This document shows positions 22,101-30,500 of a DNA stretch of 64,000 bases, piece after piece; position 1 is the first letter of the stretch; every line of letters begins with the position of its first letter. A program made the translations under genes and the position numbers. This DNA comes from Tribonema minus. Its lineage: Eukaryota; Sar; Xanthophyceae; Tribonematales; Tribonemataceae. The notes beneath the pieces were generated by a model. The model was not told the origin of the DNA, ran no database searches, and saw only the letters and a program-made list of their open reading frames with translations. The DNA is taken from contig JAFCMP010000101.1 of the NCBI GenBank assembly GCA_017506865.1, positions 558,001 to 622,000 of the forward strand, read 5' to 3'.

Positions 22101-23575
22101 GGCAGCCGCGGCAGCGGCTTGAGGGCCAGGTACGGTCGCCGCCGCAGCGGCCGCCTCGGCGCCAGGCACAATGCCGTGGGTGTGTGGGGCTGGCTCAGTG
22201 GTCACTGTCTCCGTGACGGCAGTTGCGGCGTAGATCGCTTGCACCGCAGTGGGGAGCGTCGACGCTGCGGCCGTCGTATCTGCTGCCCACCGTAGCAACG
22301 ATGCTGGGAGCTGCTCGGCCACAGCGGTGCGTGATTTTTCGCCGTGTATCCGGTACTAGCCAAAACTTGGCGTCCATGGTGACCGCCTAGGGTTTAGGAT
22401 AAGCAACACTTCAAGTTCTTGAAAAGGGTAGGACTGTTGCAATCAGGCGCAGAGATAACACAAAATTAGGCGCCAGGCAACACACAAAAAATGCTGATGC
22501 CACAATGATTGGTGATGTGTGCTGTCTTGGAAGCGCAAGGCACACCATCCAGAGCAAGTAAAACCAATCCGATGACTCTGTACGAAAAATGCACCTTGCT
22601 GTAAGGGCATCTAGTAGGAGTGCAAGTGCTTTGAGTGTCATTTGGTGATAAGTTGGAAGCACGACCCATTGCGCGCATTGCACAACAAACCCAAGTGGAC
22701 ATGAAGACTTGCTGTCGCAGAGAGGACCTGCACGTCACATTGGCCAACAAGGAAACGCACAGTTGCTGCATTTAAGCAAATCGTGGAAGGCTTCACGCCT
22801 GGCTGCTGCCACAAAAATTAGGCAACGAGCAATTGCTCCTTGCTGAGAGACATTTTGGCTAACCAGCATTGGCATGGTTGTAGTGCTGATGGCATGCGCC
22901 ATGCCCTGCCCTGTTGCCAATGGCTGCTTGCTCACCACCAGCACTTGCAAGATTAGGTCGTGGCTGCAGCTCCGAAGCTGTCCAGGCCTTACTTCCACGC
23001 CTTCACGCACAAAATCGTCGTTAAGGAAGGCAACAAAGAGGTATGCCGCTAGCTGGGTCCTGGAGTACCCTGAGTGCTAGGGCTAGGGTCATGAAACCCA
23101 GGTGCTAGCCTAGGGGGTTCAACAGCAATACTGCAATGGTCCAATGTTGATGTACTCCCTTATCAGCGCCCTTGTACGTGGGTACCGCTAGTGATGTCAA
23201 TGTCCAAGTTGACGACGAGTACACAGTGTCACCTGAAGCATCATTGTGTGCCGAGTTGGACATGACCATCATGCAGTACCTAGTCACCTTGGTCAGACTG
23301 CATTCAGTTTGTGTCAGTGCATGTGGCTGCCAGCTGATGGAAAATCCGTTCACCAGCACATGTGCATAATTCATGCCCCCACAAGGGGGCAAAGCCGAGA
23401 GAAGGTGTGTTACGTGAGTCACAGCGCTGTCGGCCTCGCCACCCATTGCAGCGCCAGCAGCATCACTGGTAGTACAGCCACCTTCAGCTGTAGTGTTGGT
23501 CGTACCTCCCTGGCCAGTGTCGGCAGCAGCTCCATCGTCTTCAAAATCTGAGTAGATTTCCTGGTCAGAGGGCAC
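8487..23575 (-). CDS. gene 2: multi-module AP2-like protein (exon-intron gene)
   Basis: I assemble seven minus-strand exons: 23575-23414 (acidic), 20506-20322 (x1), 18971-18878 (x2), 17773-17645 (x3), 16621-16401 (x1), 11283-11157 (x2) and 10181-8487 (x3 plus C-terminus). All use GT-AG sites and the phases fit at each junction (0-0, 0-2, 1-0, 0-0, 0-2, 1-0, 0). Two divergent AP2/ERF-like domains result, each preceded by a KRRHG basic motif that could be a nuclear signal and followed by an FSPEEEAKLRxxM-like helix. The role as a DNA-binding regulator is inferred from the AP2 resemblance (GV..., TAEQAA, G..AKL positions). Two LINE-A copies lie in its introns. The last exon has an in-frame TAG at 9183-9185, so it may be a pseudogene or a shorter protein. 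First exon not found. Confidence 0.65.
11157..11283 (-). CDS. gene 2, x2 exon (module 2)
   Basis: 127-bp exon, phase 1-0, acceptor GCCGGCAG, donor GAG|GTATGC. It encodes ...LRTPCCRTAEQAAYMREVAV then QAIYPDDE. RTAEQAAYMREVA aligns with the TAEEAAxAYDxAA helix of AP2 domains. Its phase matches the x1 exon at 16401-16621, giving a Thr codon across the junction. Confidence 0.75.
12080..12140 (-). repeat. R1-like degenerate copy
   Basis: Read on the minus strand, CCACCATCTGGACTTTTCAC then GCCCTGGGCGAAATAAACAA resembles the R1 core at 7350-7400. It is more diverged and no target-site duplication is visible. Confidence 0.4.
12356..12366. repeat. target-site duplication of LINE-A copy 1 (left)
   Basis: CATGGAAGTAC, identical to 16192-16202 at the other end of the element. 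Confidence 0.88.
12367..16191 (-). mobile_element. LINE-A copy 1, 5'-truncated non-LTR retrotransposon
   Basis: The insert is bounded by an 11-bp direct repeat CATGGAAGTAC (12356-12366 and 16192-16202). Its 3' end on the minus strand is AAATACAAGTCCATAC with no poly-A tail, shared exactly with the copy at 20868. It sits in the large intron of gene 2 between the exons at 16401 and 11283, in the same orientation as the gene. Because the ORF is open right to the 5' junction and has no upstream gag-like ORF, the copy is probably 5'-truncated. Confidence 0.9.
12445..16194 (-). CDS. LINE-A reverse transcriptase / endonuclease ORF
   Basis: A 1249-residue uninterrupted frame. RT motif A is LDCENAFNSVDR (about residue 375), motif B CQQGDPLGPLYF (about 433) and motif C AFLDDLNV (about 480). 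An acidic-basic linker EDDDDDWEAY...PRRRRGHFTHG lies near 895. The C-terminus has a CxxxC...H...C zinc-binding-like stretch (about 1035) and YRADTVIDPG...GIVLDTSVRAP (about 1090-1115), which resembles the D...DV core of restriction-like endonucleases in R2/NeSL-type elements. That assignment is by eye. The apparent start Met is formed by the CATGG of the flanking target duplication, so it is not the native start. The stop is TAG. Confidence 0.9.
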   Translation of the reverse strand: MAFAHQVSQTLVQRGYRLLHLLAAMAFGRQPEGTGMPPAARLAALLSGDFAELLRKTLSAAAALRAPKPNNAAMASAQTNFDADWTEADSRQQTACAALSGKRRGVGLAAARLEAREACAPADEVTAQVLAAKHPETGTRPGVVDTPMEQVRGLVRDARRHCLHSAGVATTTGPAGSGSPVFESGQAHDHSDRPEDAASAAGRRLEVEAADILSTLSAAGAGKAGGLDGLRYEHLLMAAGPGAPVKAATRPVSSASPGLAGDSESDVMEPAFAHHLAKVFTTLLVEPELLPEQSQRLLRAAALSGIGQKRRPIACSSVWRRLLGSTAARSVKGKISGLLASMSQFGVGYRSGVEHVAARARVWHELYGTTIQLDCENAFNSVDRAAIVRGLMLFCPELLPHFESVYCGDTAPEMRVEVNGEARIICSHLGCQQGDPLGPLYFAVAAAFLLFYPDGVNATPGSMPAYGHSTAEPPAPHCAFLDDLNVLQAAYFDDAAAAGVAEVIRRLAAGGLRVRPDKSLAIAMRGTVFDEAARARLRALDIPFVDTTMPESSQGFTSVGVPVGHPAYVHAAMSKHLVDAGTWRLSWQLAGMARHHLQAAQFILRRSLTKRMGFLARVVDTALSETWLHAFDGFCAWTLERMLHLHGCSTAAAMKSHLLAACTAGDNEEASSGSVLVLPRLGPPELTDIAVPLRASRLPERRGGLGMPLLGLLAPAAYTAQACTTLRPAIIHATVAAGALRLGTDEHGAVTWFAQHSCAIREDQGLPPIIEAVRRSTRALTADGGEKSRTAVAEQLPASLLRWAADTTAAASTLPTAVQAIYAATAVTETVTTEPAPHTHGIVPGAEAAAAAATVPGPQAAAAAAPSTPAKTQTSAEESSCSGGQEDDDDDWEAYADEICRKVVPRRRRGHFTHGLQAGLSNVLRRQYEDCLVEDLEAASAGAVGKPTQAAPIGDSRDTSRRRQQASARVLAQLRSQRASGAMAWMSVPPTANDRPGAAPMSSMAAATMILIAIFIDGWGIQGEVCPWRCSDVSPTSTHAISCPSQHIRGHNATHTAQKRCLQRILRQHHVSIVRNEDASVFKVPGYRADTVIDPGCLHFSSAYRNKGIVLDTSVRAPTASSNLTGRTNASNTDGYAAGVGEDAKVKHHTGTLTSSWAFVPFVQESYGRLGKQTSLFVKELAMHSALCSGGGKADVLRKAGLAKRQILIELSISLARELAERVMAYTRGARMLGCVAAPVSKLLGHSAD
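16192..16202. repeat. target-site duplication of LINE-A copy 1 (right)
   Basis: CATGGAAGTAC, identical to 12356-12366. On the minus strand its CAT supplies the ATG used by the RT frame. Confidence 0.88.
16401..16621 (-). CDS. gene 2, x1 exon (module 2)
   Basis: 221-bp exon, phase 0-2, acceptor ACCTGCAG, donor CAC|GTGAGT. It encodes a low-complexity start, the basic patch GRKKRRHGDD, then TGYHGVVSTAPGSFYGILHC. The last part matches the YxGVxxxxxGxWxAxI beginning of AP2 domains, with Phe-Tyr in place of Trp. Confidence 0.75.
17645..17773 (-). CDS. gene 2, x3 exon (module 1)
   Basis: 43-codon exon, phase 0-0, acceptor TTTTTTTGCAG, donor AAG|GTACAT. It encodes SMLTDVPEGFRFSPEEEAKL then RNSMLQKIERRGLCP. 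The SMLTDVP start sits where AP2 domains end (G..A.LNFP), and the FSPEEEAKLRNSM part is the shared motif following each module. Confidence 0.75.
18145..18456. repeat. tandem duplication, about 160 bp x2
   Basis: Two adjacent units share GCACTGTATTG, AGGTATTCACAAATA, CATCATTACATAC, CCATGCAATGGATG and AGGTCCCACA in order, with small indels. The whole repeat lies in the gene 2 intron between the 17.8 and 18.9 kb exons. Confidence 0.88.
18878..18971 (-). CDS. gene 2, x2 exon (module 1)
   Basis: 94-bp exon, phase 1-0, acceptor GTGACAG, donor AAG|GTAGGC. It encodes RVCLKTPQCSTLQQAAFMRN then VAVEKFYPADK. It is the direct counterpart of the x2 exons at 34614 and 31495. Confidence 0.78.
18983..19155. 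repeat. tandem duplication, about 86 bp x2
   Basis: CAGCACATGGAGGGATAG begins each unit, followed by CAACAGCAGCTA / TAACAGCAGCTA and a related AAAAGGCA block. Confidence 0.85.
19380..19720 (+). other. GC-rich, Ala-rich open stretch of unknown origin
   Basis: Base composition rises sharply here inside the gene 2 intron. The plus strand reads TYVANATSLAALATSAGTAL over about 19468-19530 before a stop. It may be a remnant of a retroelement ORF, but it does not match the LINE copies in the window. Confidence 0.3.
20322..20506 (-). CDS. gene 2, x1 exon (module 1)
   Basis: 185-bp exon, phase 0-2, acceptor GCATGCAG, donor AGG|GTGAGT. It encodes a Ser/Ala-rich start, HIKRRHGRGPGKSG, then LCGVLLHGEMYYGQVPIREG. 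The KRRHG and GV...YYG features match the x1 exon at 16401-16621. Confidence 0.75.
20854..20867. repeat. target-site duplication of LINE-A copy 2 (left)
   Basis: CGTGTATCCGGTAC, identical to 22343-22356. Confidence 0.92.
20868..22342 (-). mobile_element. LINE-A copy 2, 5'-truncated
   Basis: About 1.48 kb, bounded by a 14-bp perfect direct repeat (20854-20867 and 22343-22356). It matches LINE-A copy 1 from its 3' end to position 13848, with about five single-base differences that I could find by eye, so insertion was recent. It lies in the gene 2 intron between the 20.5 and 23.4 kb exons, same orientation as the gene. Confidence 0.92.
20946..22322 (-). pseudogene. truncated LINE-A ORF (C-terminal 458 codons)
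   Basis: It contains only the part downstream of the RT motifs: the acidic linker, zinc-binding-like stretch and RLE-like end. The frame is open, but without RT the product could not mobilise itself. Confidence 0.9.
22343..22356. repeat. target-site duplication of LINE-A copy 2 (right)
   Basis: CGTGTATCCGGTAC, identical to 20854-20867. Confidence 0.92.
23414..23575 (-). CDS. gene 2, acidic N-terminal exon
   Basis: 54-codon, phase 0-0 exon, acceptor ATGAACAG, donor CAC|GTAACA (weak). It begins VPSDQEIYSDFEDDGAAADT and continues Thr/Ala/Gly-rich. It is the counterpart of the gene 3 exon at 2288-2497. The next exon upstream, which should hold the start codon, was not identified. Confidence 0.6.
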
Positions 23576-23700
23576 CTGTTCATGAAGAGACATTGCCGCA
23601 TACATAAAGAGTCGCATGACATCGACACGTGGTGGTTTGCTATCGACATTTCATGCGTAGACGAGTAGATTCCCTGGTCAGAGGGCATCTATTCATCAGT
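23545..23700. repeat. tandem duplication around the acidic exon
   Basis: GTAGATTYCCTGGTCAGAGG occurs at 23552 and again near 23650, each followed by GCAYCTRTTCAT and a GCCGC block. The second unit duplicates the acceptor and first codons of the acidic exon (MPSDQGIYS) but then meets a stop. Confidence 0.8.
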
Positions 23701-26700
23701 AGTCACTGCCGCCAATGAAGAGCTGGTATGGCATCAAGGCCTGGTGGGGATGCACTGTCGGCATTTCACGCGTCATGTACTGTAAACATGGAGGTGGTCA
23801 AACCGACTGACTTTGAACTGCCAAGCATCGTTCAGTGCATACGCTGAAGGCTCTGCCAACTTCTAAAGACGATCAAAACTGCAAGTTTATGGAAATTGCT
23901 GCTGTAGAGTTGACGCCTCATACCTCAGTATCAGTACATGAAGCAAACTGAGATTGAAAGCTTCGCATTTTGATCACCATGGTGCACCTCACGCATTGCA
24001 CTCCTGTGCAACGAAGAAGTGCACAGGTGTGTACCTCACTTTTATGTGTACACGCATATCATCTACCCGTAGGTCTGAAAGAAACCTAGGAAAGCAACGG
24101 TCCTCTGTACACTCACTGGCGTGATGAAGCGGTAGCAAAGTCAACTGCGGCCGCTTATAGAGTATACTGTATTAGTGTTCACACAGCATTGCCACGGGCT
24201 ATACTACTGGCACCTACCGCATCATCTTCGCCCCCGCTTTCCATGGTGTCCGAGCGCGCGCCCGCCCTGGCGCCTGATCAACAGCAAAATGCAAATTAGC
24301 CTCTGTGAGAACGGCAGCACGCTTATGAGCACCGCTTTCAATCTCAAGCATCCTTCACGCTAGCGCGCTCTTTGAACAGATGGATGAGTCTGCAAAACTT
24401 TAGCAACTTCAACCAACTGAAGTGTAGAGCACTAGAGGAGGACGCTGGTGGTGCATGACGCTCACCTTCACTTATGATTCTCGCTTCCAATCAGATGCAG
24501 TCAAACGCAGGATTACATTGCGTGCTTGAGACGGCTCCAGAGTTCAGCTTCGAAAAAAAAAAATCACTGCATGGCGAGTCACCAGGGAAGAAGGGGATTT
24601 TTATTGTCCTGCACCCCCCCATCATCCCCCTACATGATGTGCAAAAGGGGGGGAAGGCCTGGGCCCGGCAACAGAGTGTGACAAAGACCAGAGGCAAATA
24701 CGAAGACTCAAGGCGAATTGCATCATTGTTGTCGACCTCCAATGGGACAGTTTGCAGAGACAACTCCGATGGGACCAGTTTGCAGAGACACGGGAGATGT
24801 CAATGTGAAGGAAAAGAAAGGCACCACTGTAGCTACTTTATGTACTTGGCCGTCGCCTTGACATTGTTGAGGCATTACATGAGGTTTACGTTAGCCAATT
24901 AGTACTGCCAGTAGATGATGTGAAGTCAAGTTGCTTTGGTCTTCTGACAGTGTGAAATCTGATCCAGGCGTTTGCAGGACAGGACAGTGCGCGACTGTGC
25001 AATGTCGACCCGCCGTCATCAGAGGTGACTGCCTTGCCTTCCGATTCTAATGTGTTTTTTGTGGCTGCTAACCCTAGTCCTTGCTCACACCCAAATCCTA
25101 ACCCTGAGCACCTGCTAAAGGAGGCAAAATAATTTATTGCGTGCCGTTTTGTGTGAGTGAAGTCAACCTCAACTCAAGGCATGGTCTTGCGCTGCTGCCT
25201 GCTGCTGCTGCTGCTGCGCCTCCCTCCCGCCTCCCAATAGATTTGTAGAACCTCAGCCCCTACCTTTACGAGGACCGCCTATCACCTTTTTTTGAAACTC
25301 TAACCGGGCCCCCCCCTTTCTGCGAGGCGAAGACTGAGCATCATGGCTGGACAACAGGCCTGCACTACAATGGTTAGTTGCGTGAGGCATGACTGCGTAT
25401 GATCAAAAATGTTGGTGTGTCTTTCGGTGCAGCTGGTGCAATGCGCGCTCACGCGGCGTGCCTTAACCCTACACAGCTGAGGTCGCCCTAGACCGCATTT
25501 TGCTGGCTGGTTGTGCAATGCTCCGACAACCACAACGGCCCAATCCTGGTGTTGTGATTAGCTTTGCAGGCAGTTGCCAAGCCCTGATGAAGACCTGTAA
25601 ACACTTTACCGTGCACGAAGGGTGTGCACGCTGGCTTCCTCATTGCGCGGGGCGTGGATCGCAGCAAGCGCTGACATGAAAGTCGTCGATATCAAACGGT
25701 AGCTTAGTGTCTTTCAAGTCTGCTTGACATATGAGCGACGATGGTCGCCAGTACCGCCAATGATTGTAGTTTTTTGCACTCTTGTCCAACGAATCAAGCC
25801 CACCTTGGGGCTGCTATGATATGTATACGAGATTATTAGTACCGCCAATGACATGCATACGTACTGCATGGCTGTAGACATGTCTTGAGTGTCACTTCGT
25901 AGTTGCAATTTCAAAGTTTTCGCTGAAGATTCGAATGTTGCTGCAAGTGATGTGACATGTATATGACTGCTGCGTGCAAGCCAGACAACTTCGGACAATA
26001 AGCAACTATATATAAGTACAAGTCCTTAAGTGCATCAAGTGCAAGGCAAACAACAGACACATTGTGCTCGGAATTCATTGTATGATGCATGTTCACAGAT
26101 GCCATGTAATCATAAACCTGAAATGTATATATGCACTTTTCTCGATGATGTCCACTGATGTTTTGGTGCGCAAAGTGTCTTGACAGTGGCATGCAGGGGC
26201 AAAGTTTCGCATGAAATGCGGCAATATGCCCGTGTAACATGAATGGTGCGAGGCCAAAAAGACCGCATTGTGAAATTGCCTTGCAAGCTGCTACTGCATG
26301 TGCTGCTGGCGCCGCCTCAGACGTGTTGCTAGCACTAATGTGGAGAGCTATGGTGGCAGCGTCATCGGCAGTTACTGTACTCAATGACGCTGATGTATAT
26401 CTGCGCGTGGACAACAGATCATGCATGTGTATGGCAGAGGACCTGGGGGGCGCCCTGTACTAGCACCATAAGATCCTATCGTGCCTCCCTGCCTCGTGAT
26501 GTTAAACAGCTTTGAACGCACAGTGACCGTCAATCTGATCGTGGCAGGCAGCACCGTGCAGCACCGCCATTGTCGAACATGTGCTTCCAAGTAAGTACAC
26601 GCAGCATGAAGGAAGTTCACCTTGAGCGTGAGCATGTGGTGCACCTAAGAGCTCGCCATCGCTGCAAGTCGGTGTGCAATCTGAACGTACTCTGCCAACT

Positions 26701-26774
26701 GCATTGTGCCGCATCAAAGTCAGACCGCTGCTGTTTTGTGCGTGAGCGGCACAGCCGCAAAAGGCGGTTGTGCA
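23576..26774. other. region between genes 1 and 2; no gene assigned
   Basis: This should contain the promoter and first exon(s) of gene 2. A minus-strand Ala/Ser-rich stretch at about 26240-26420 (TSEAAPAAHAVAACKAISQC then GLFGLAPF) looks coding but I cannot place splice sites. A 30-bp tandem duplication with TTTGCAGAGACA lies at about 24735-24792. Confidence 0.35.
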
Positions 26775-27519
26775 TCAGAGTCCACGCAGCTGCTCCTCGA
26801 CAAGAGCCACCAGGCGCTGCGTAAACCCTTCAGGTGCAGTGATGCACTGATCGGGGCTCAACAGCTGGAGCGCACTCACCGCGCAGCTGCAGCTCCAGAG
26901 CGCGCCGCTGCAGCGCCAAAAGCTGTGCCTTAAGCTGCTCGCGTGACGCCGGCTGCTGCTGCTGAGCAGCGTCCTGTTGCTGCTGCGCTGGCTCCAGCAA
27001 TGTTTGTTTGGTAAGTTGCTGCTGCACCAAGCCCATGACGCGCGCCATAAACGCATCGGATTCCGACTCAGCAGCGCTCAGAAGCTGGAGAGCGCTCTCG
27101 CTGCATGCCTGTGCCTGCCGTGCGCGTCGCTGTAGGTCTGCAATGTGCAGGTCCGTCAGTGCCGCGCTGTCTGCCATACGCGGGTTGCCCTCGTCCTGCT
27201 GCGATGCAACCTCCACCTCCTGGTCGCGCCAAGTGCGTGCAGTTGCAGGCTGCTCTGCTGCAGCTCCAGCCTCAGCATCCACAGCTGCCCGTCTCTGGCG
27301 TTTACGAGGGGATGCCACAGGTGCGGAGGCGCCGGGGTGGCCACCTTCACTACGGTCGCTACCATCTGACAAATGCACAGCTGTGTTGGTGCCCTCATTA
27401 GCTGTGCCGATAAGTGCCTCCAGATCCATTGCATAGATCCTCTCAGTCATCGCCCTGCGCATTGCTGCTTCCTGCTCTGGAGAGAACTGAAGCCTGCCTG
27501 AGGTGGCTGTTTGCTTCGC
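26775..27519 (-). CDS. gene 1 last exon: x3 motif plus C-terminal repeats, frame-broken
   Basis: Acceptor TGTGCAG, then AKQTATSGRLQFSPEQEAAM (x3 type). A basic patch SPRKRQRRA and two ALQLLS repeats follow. In the second repeat the reading frame breaks at about 26884, where the sequence reads CGCGGTGAGTGCGC: the first frame runs to a stop at 26830, while the expected continuation SALQLLSPDQCIT...LVEEQLRGL is in another frame and ends at 26775. Compared with gene 2, this looks like loss of two bases. The same spot is also a good-looking 5' splice site (GGTGAGT), so an alternative end cannot be excluded. Confidence 0.65.
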
Positions 27520-30500
27520 CTGCACAGCAATGCAACAAGCAGAGAGGACTTTGAAAGGTCAGCGATGCACATTGAGGCAAGGAGCGTGTCTAATTGCACA
27601 TGTCATTGAATTTTCAGAAGTTCATTGGGAGTGCGAGGGCTTGTGTGACCACACCAACATATTGTGGAGCATGCATCTTAACTTGCACCACACCAAATTT
27701 CTACGAGCCCAAGCAGAAAACAGCCACCGTGAAATGAGTTGTGTTGGTTCTTCAGCTTTTGCCTGGACAACGCATAGATGCTAGTTCTGAGGTGTAAGCT
27801 AGTAGCTACCGAGACCAAGCAAGCAAAGCACCTTGCAACATGCACCTGAACATGCACTCACAGGAGTAGGAACATGCACTGGCATTACAACTGCCAGCAA
27901 GTACGTGTCTGTACATTGGACATTTATGCAGTGCAAGCAATGATGCAGTGATCGGTGAGATGGTTCAGGCACATGCTTAATCATTATGAAGGGGTGACGA
28001 GACGTAGATATTAGCTGCCTTACTCTAGCCAGCGCACAGTCTACTGAGCAGTGCACTTGGAGTGAGGTGGAAGATGCTCACTGAACATGTTTAGCAATTC
28101 GTTGTGCTGCTTCAAGTATATAGGTGTGCTCATTGAAATCGTGTTGCATCCATACATAGTGAACGCCAACCTCGACACCAGGGTGGACTCCTCGGAGGGC
28201 AGCAGCTGCCAATTTCTGCATGAATGCTGCCTCCTGCACCTCCTTGCACGCCGGGTTGTTCACCTGCGTCCGTGTGCCGCTGCGTGATATGACATGCGTG
28301 GCAATGGTGGCAGCGGCAGTGGTGCATTACCGTCACTGCCATATGTGAAATACCGTCACTGCCATATGTGAAATACTGGTGGCAACACCGGCATATTGTT
28401 CGGAAACAAAATGGTGTGTGCTTGGTTGTTAAAATCAGCAAGGGCGCTCATGGACTGGCATGATCGAGCTTGCCACATCAGCAACCACTCGGTGCACCAA
28501 CTGTAGGGTTGGTATGGCAGTCATGGGGCGACTTCAGTTAGGTCACTGCTGACACAATTGCCACTTAACAATTGCCACATAACAATGACACAATTGCCAC
28601 TTAACAAAATTGTTGGTGTTTGAAAGCCTGCATGTGTGATGGCCCCATGGTAGGACAATGCAAGCTTGGTATGCGCTACCTACAGCACTACATCATCAAC
28701 CAGTGGATTATTTTCCAATCACTGCAGCTGCGTGTCACGTGTAGGGTCAGCACTAATGCTACTTCAAGTCAGGTTGTACTTAAATGTTAGCTTGTTGCAA
28801 GCGGGCGACACAAGGAGGGCACACAGCAATGATAAGTGAGCACTGGTGTGATCTGTAATGCAGAGCATGCTAAGGTCATGGAAGTTTCTTGCCGTCCAGG
28901 GCGTATCTGGCATCCTTCAAGTTGTTTGCATCTCAGCATGAGCACTAGTAGTATGGCGATTGCGCCTTTTGTGAGTGGACTTTTGCATGCTCACCCAATA
29001 GTGCTGTTCTCGCGGTCGTTGTACGTGCTGCCCCCATTGTCTTGAGTTTTGTTGCCATGCAGGCGCCGTGTCAGGTTGCACTGGTTTTTGTTGCTGTTGT
29101 CGTTGTTGTGACTGTCTGGTCCGGGAGTTGCCGCTGCCGCTGCCGCCGCCGCCGCTGCTGCTGCTGCTGCCTCCTCAGCAGACACAACCTCGTCTCGTGT
29201 GTCGTCATGACCTCCGTTATTGTTCTGCAGCACAAGGTGTATGCATGCAACGCGGTATTGGCAGATGACCTCTGGTGCAGACGAAATATCGGGCTTCGTC
29301 GTGTTCCTTGGTGACGAAATAGCGGGCTTCCTTGTGTTCTTTGATGTGCAAAGCTCCATATCCCCGTGCGCCTTGCGTTTAGGTTGCTTTTGTGGGATAG
29401 ATCGCATGCCGTCTTACTTTGCACCATTGCTGCTGCCACTCAAGGGCCATCAAGACCATCACTTCTTCTTGTCAATACCAACAAAGGATGGCGCTCATTT
29501 GCCAAGCACCAGGAAACTCAGGCGACATATAATCTGCAGAAAGAAGGAAGTAGCTGGAAAATGATCAAATTGTGCGTGCACACCGCAAAGCATTCCTGGC
29601 ACAACAAGTGACCGGCAGTAATGGCTCACAACAAGTGACCGGCAGTAATGGCTAGCACCAAGTGTAGAGGAGGAAAATACATCGATGGCTCTGGCCGTAC
29701 TCGCCAGTGTATCTGTCCAGGTGACAGGTTGTCACAGCGGCGGCGGTTTTGGCAGTCAAAGTGCCACTGCTGACATTACTTAAATGAGTCATCATCATCT
29801 GATGATTCATGATTCCTGGACCTCCGGCCAGCATTAGACCAGTGCACTGCAGCTGCGTTTACAGGTGATAGAGCGCTTGATTGTCGTCCACTTTCCACAA
29901 CCTATTTAGAGCAAACTGCACAAACATACCTCACCAGTTTATGGCACTATCTACTGCAAATTTCAAACTCATAATGGTACTGTCCAGCCATTAATGAAAG
30001 GTTACAGTACTATGACGTCTTCAAGCAGCCCCTATCTGCATTGCTCAAGCAGTCAATTTACCAAGTGCTGCAGGCGTTCAGTTGACAATCTTGCTATTCA
30101 GTACCTGGTGATCAGACACGTCAGCCAGCACATCCAACCCCAGCAAAGCAAACTTAGCGGCCATACTCTTGCGCATGGCATCCTGTGGCTCTGGAGAGAA
30201 GGCCGCCATCCCACCTGGAACAACGGTCAGCTTTGCCTGCATGGCAAACACCAAGCACCAAAGGGATGATGAAGGGGTAAGCACATTGACAACAGGCATG
30301 CATGAGCCGCAGTAGATGAAAAGAGCGAGGATTAGTTGAATCTGCATATGCAGCAGCAGCGTTTGAGCACCTAGTAGACTCTGCTAACTGAAATGATGCA
30401 CAACTAATCTGCATATGCAGCAGCAGTGTTTAGGCATCTAGTAGACTCTGGTAACTGAAATGATATTGCATATGCGGTTCAGCTGTTGACGTGTAAAGTG

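Noticed and set aside
28328..28612. CRISPR-like array
   Set aside because: Only two or three direct copies with no regular spacers, in an intron of a eukaryotic gene.
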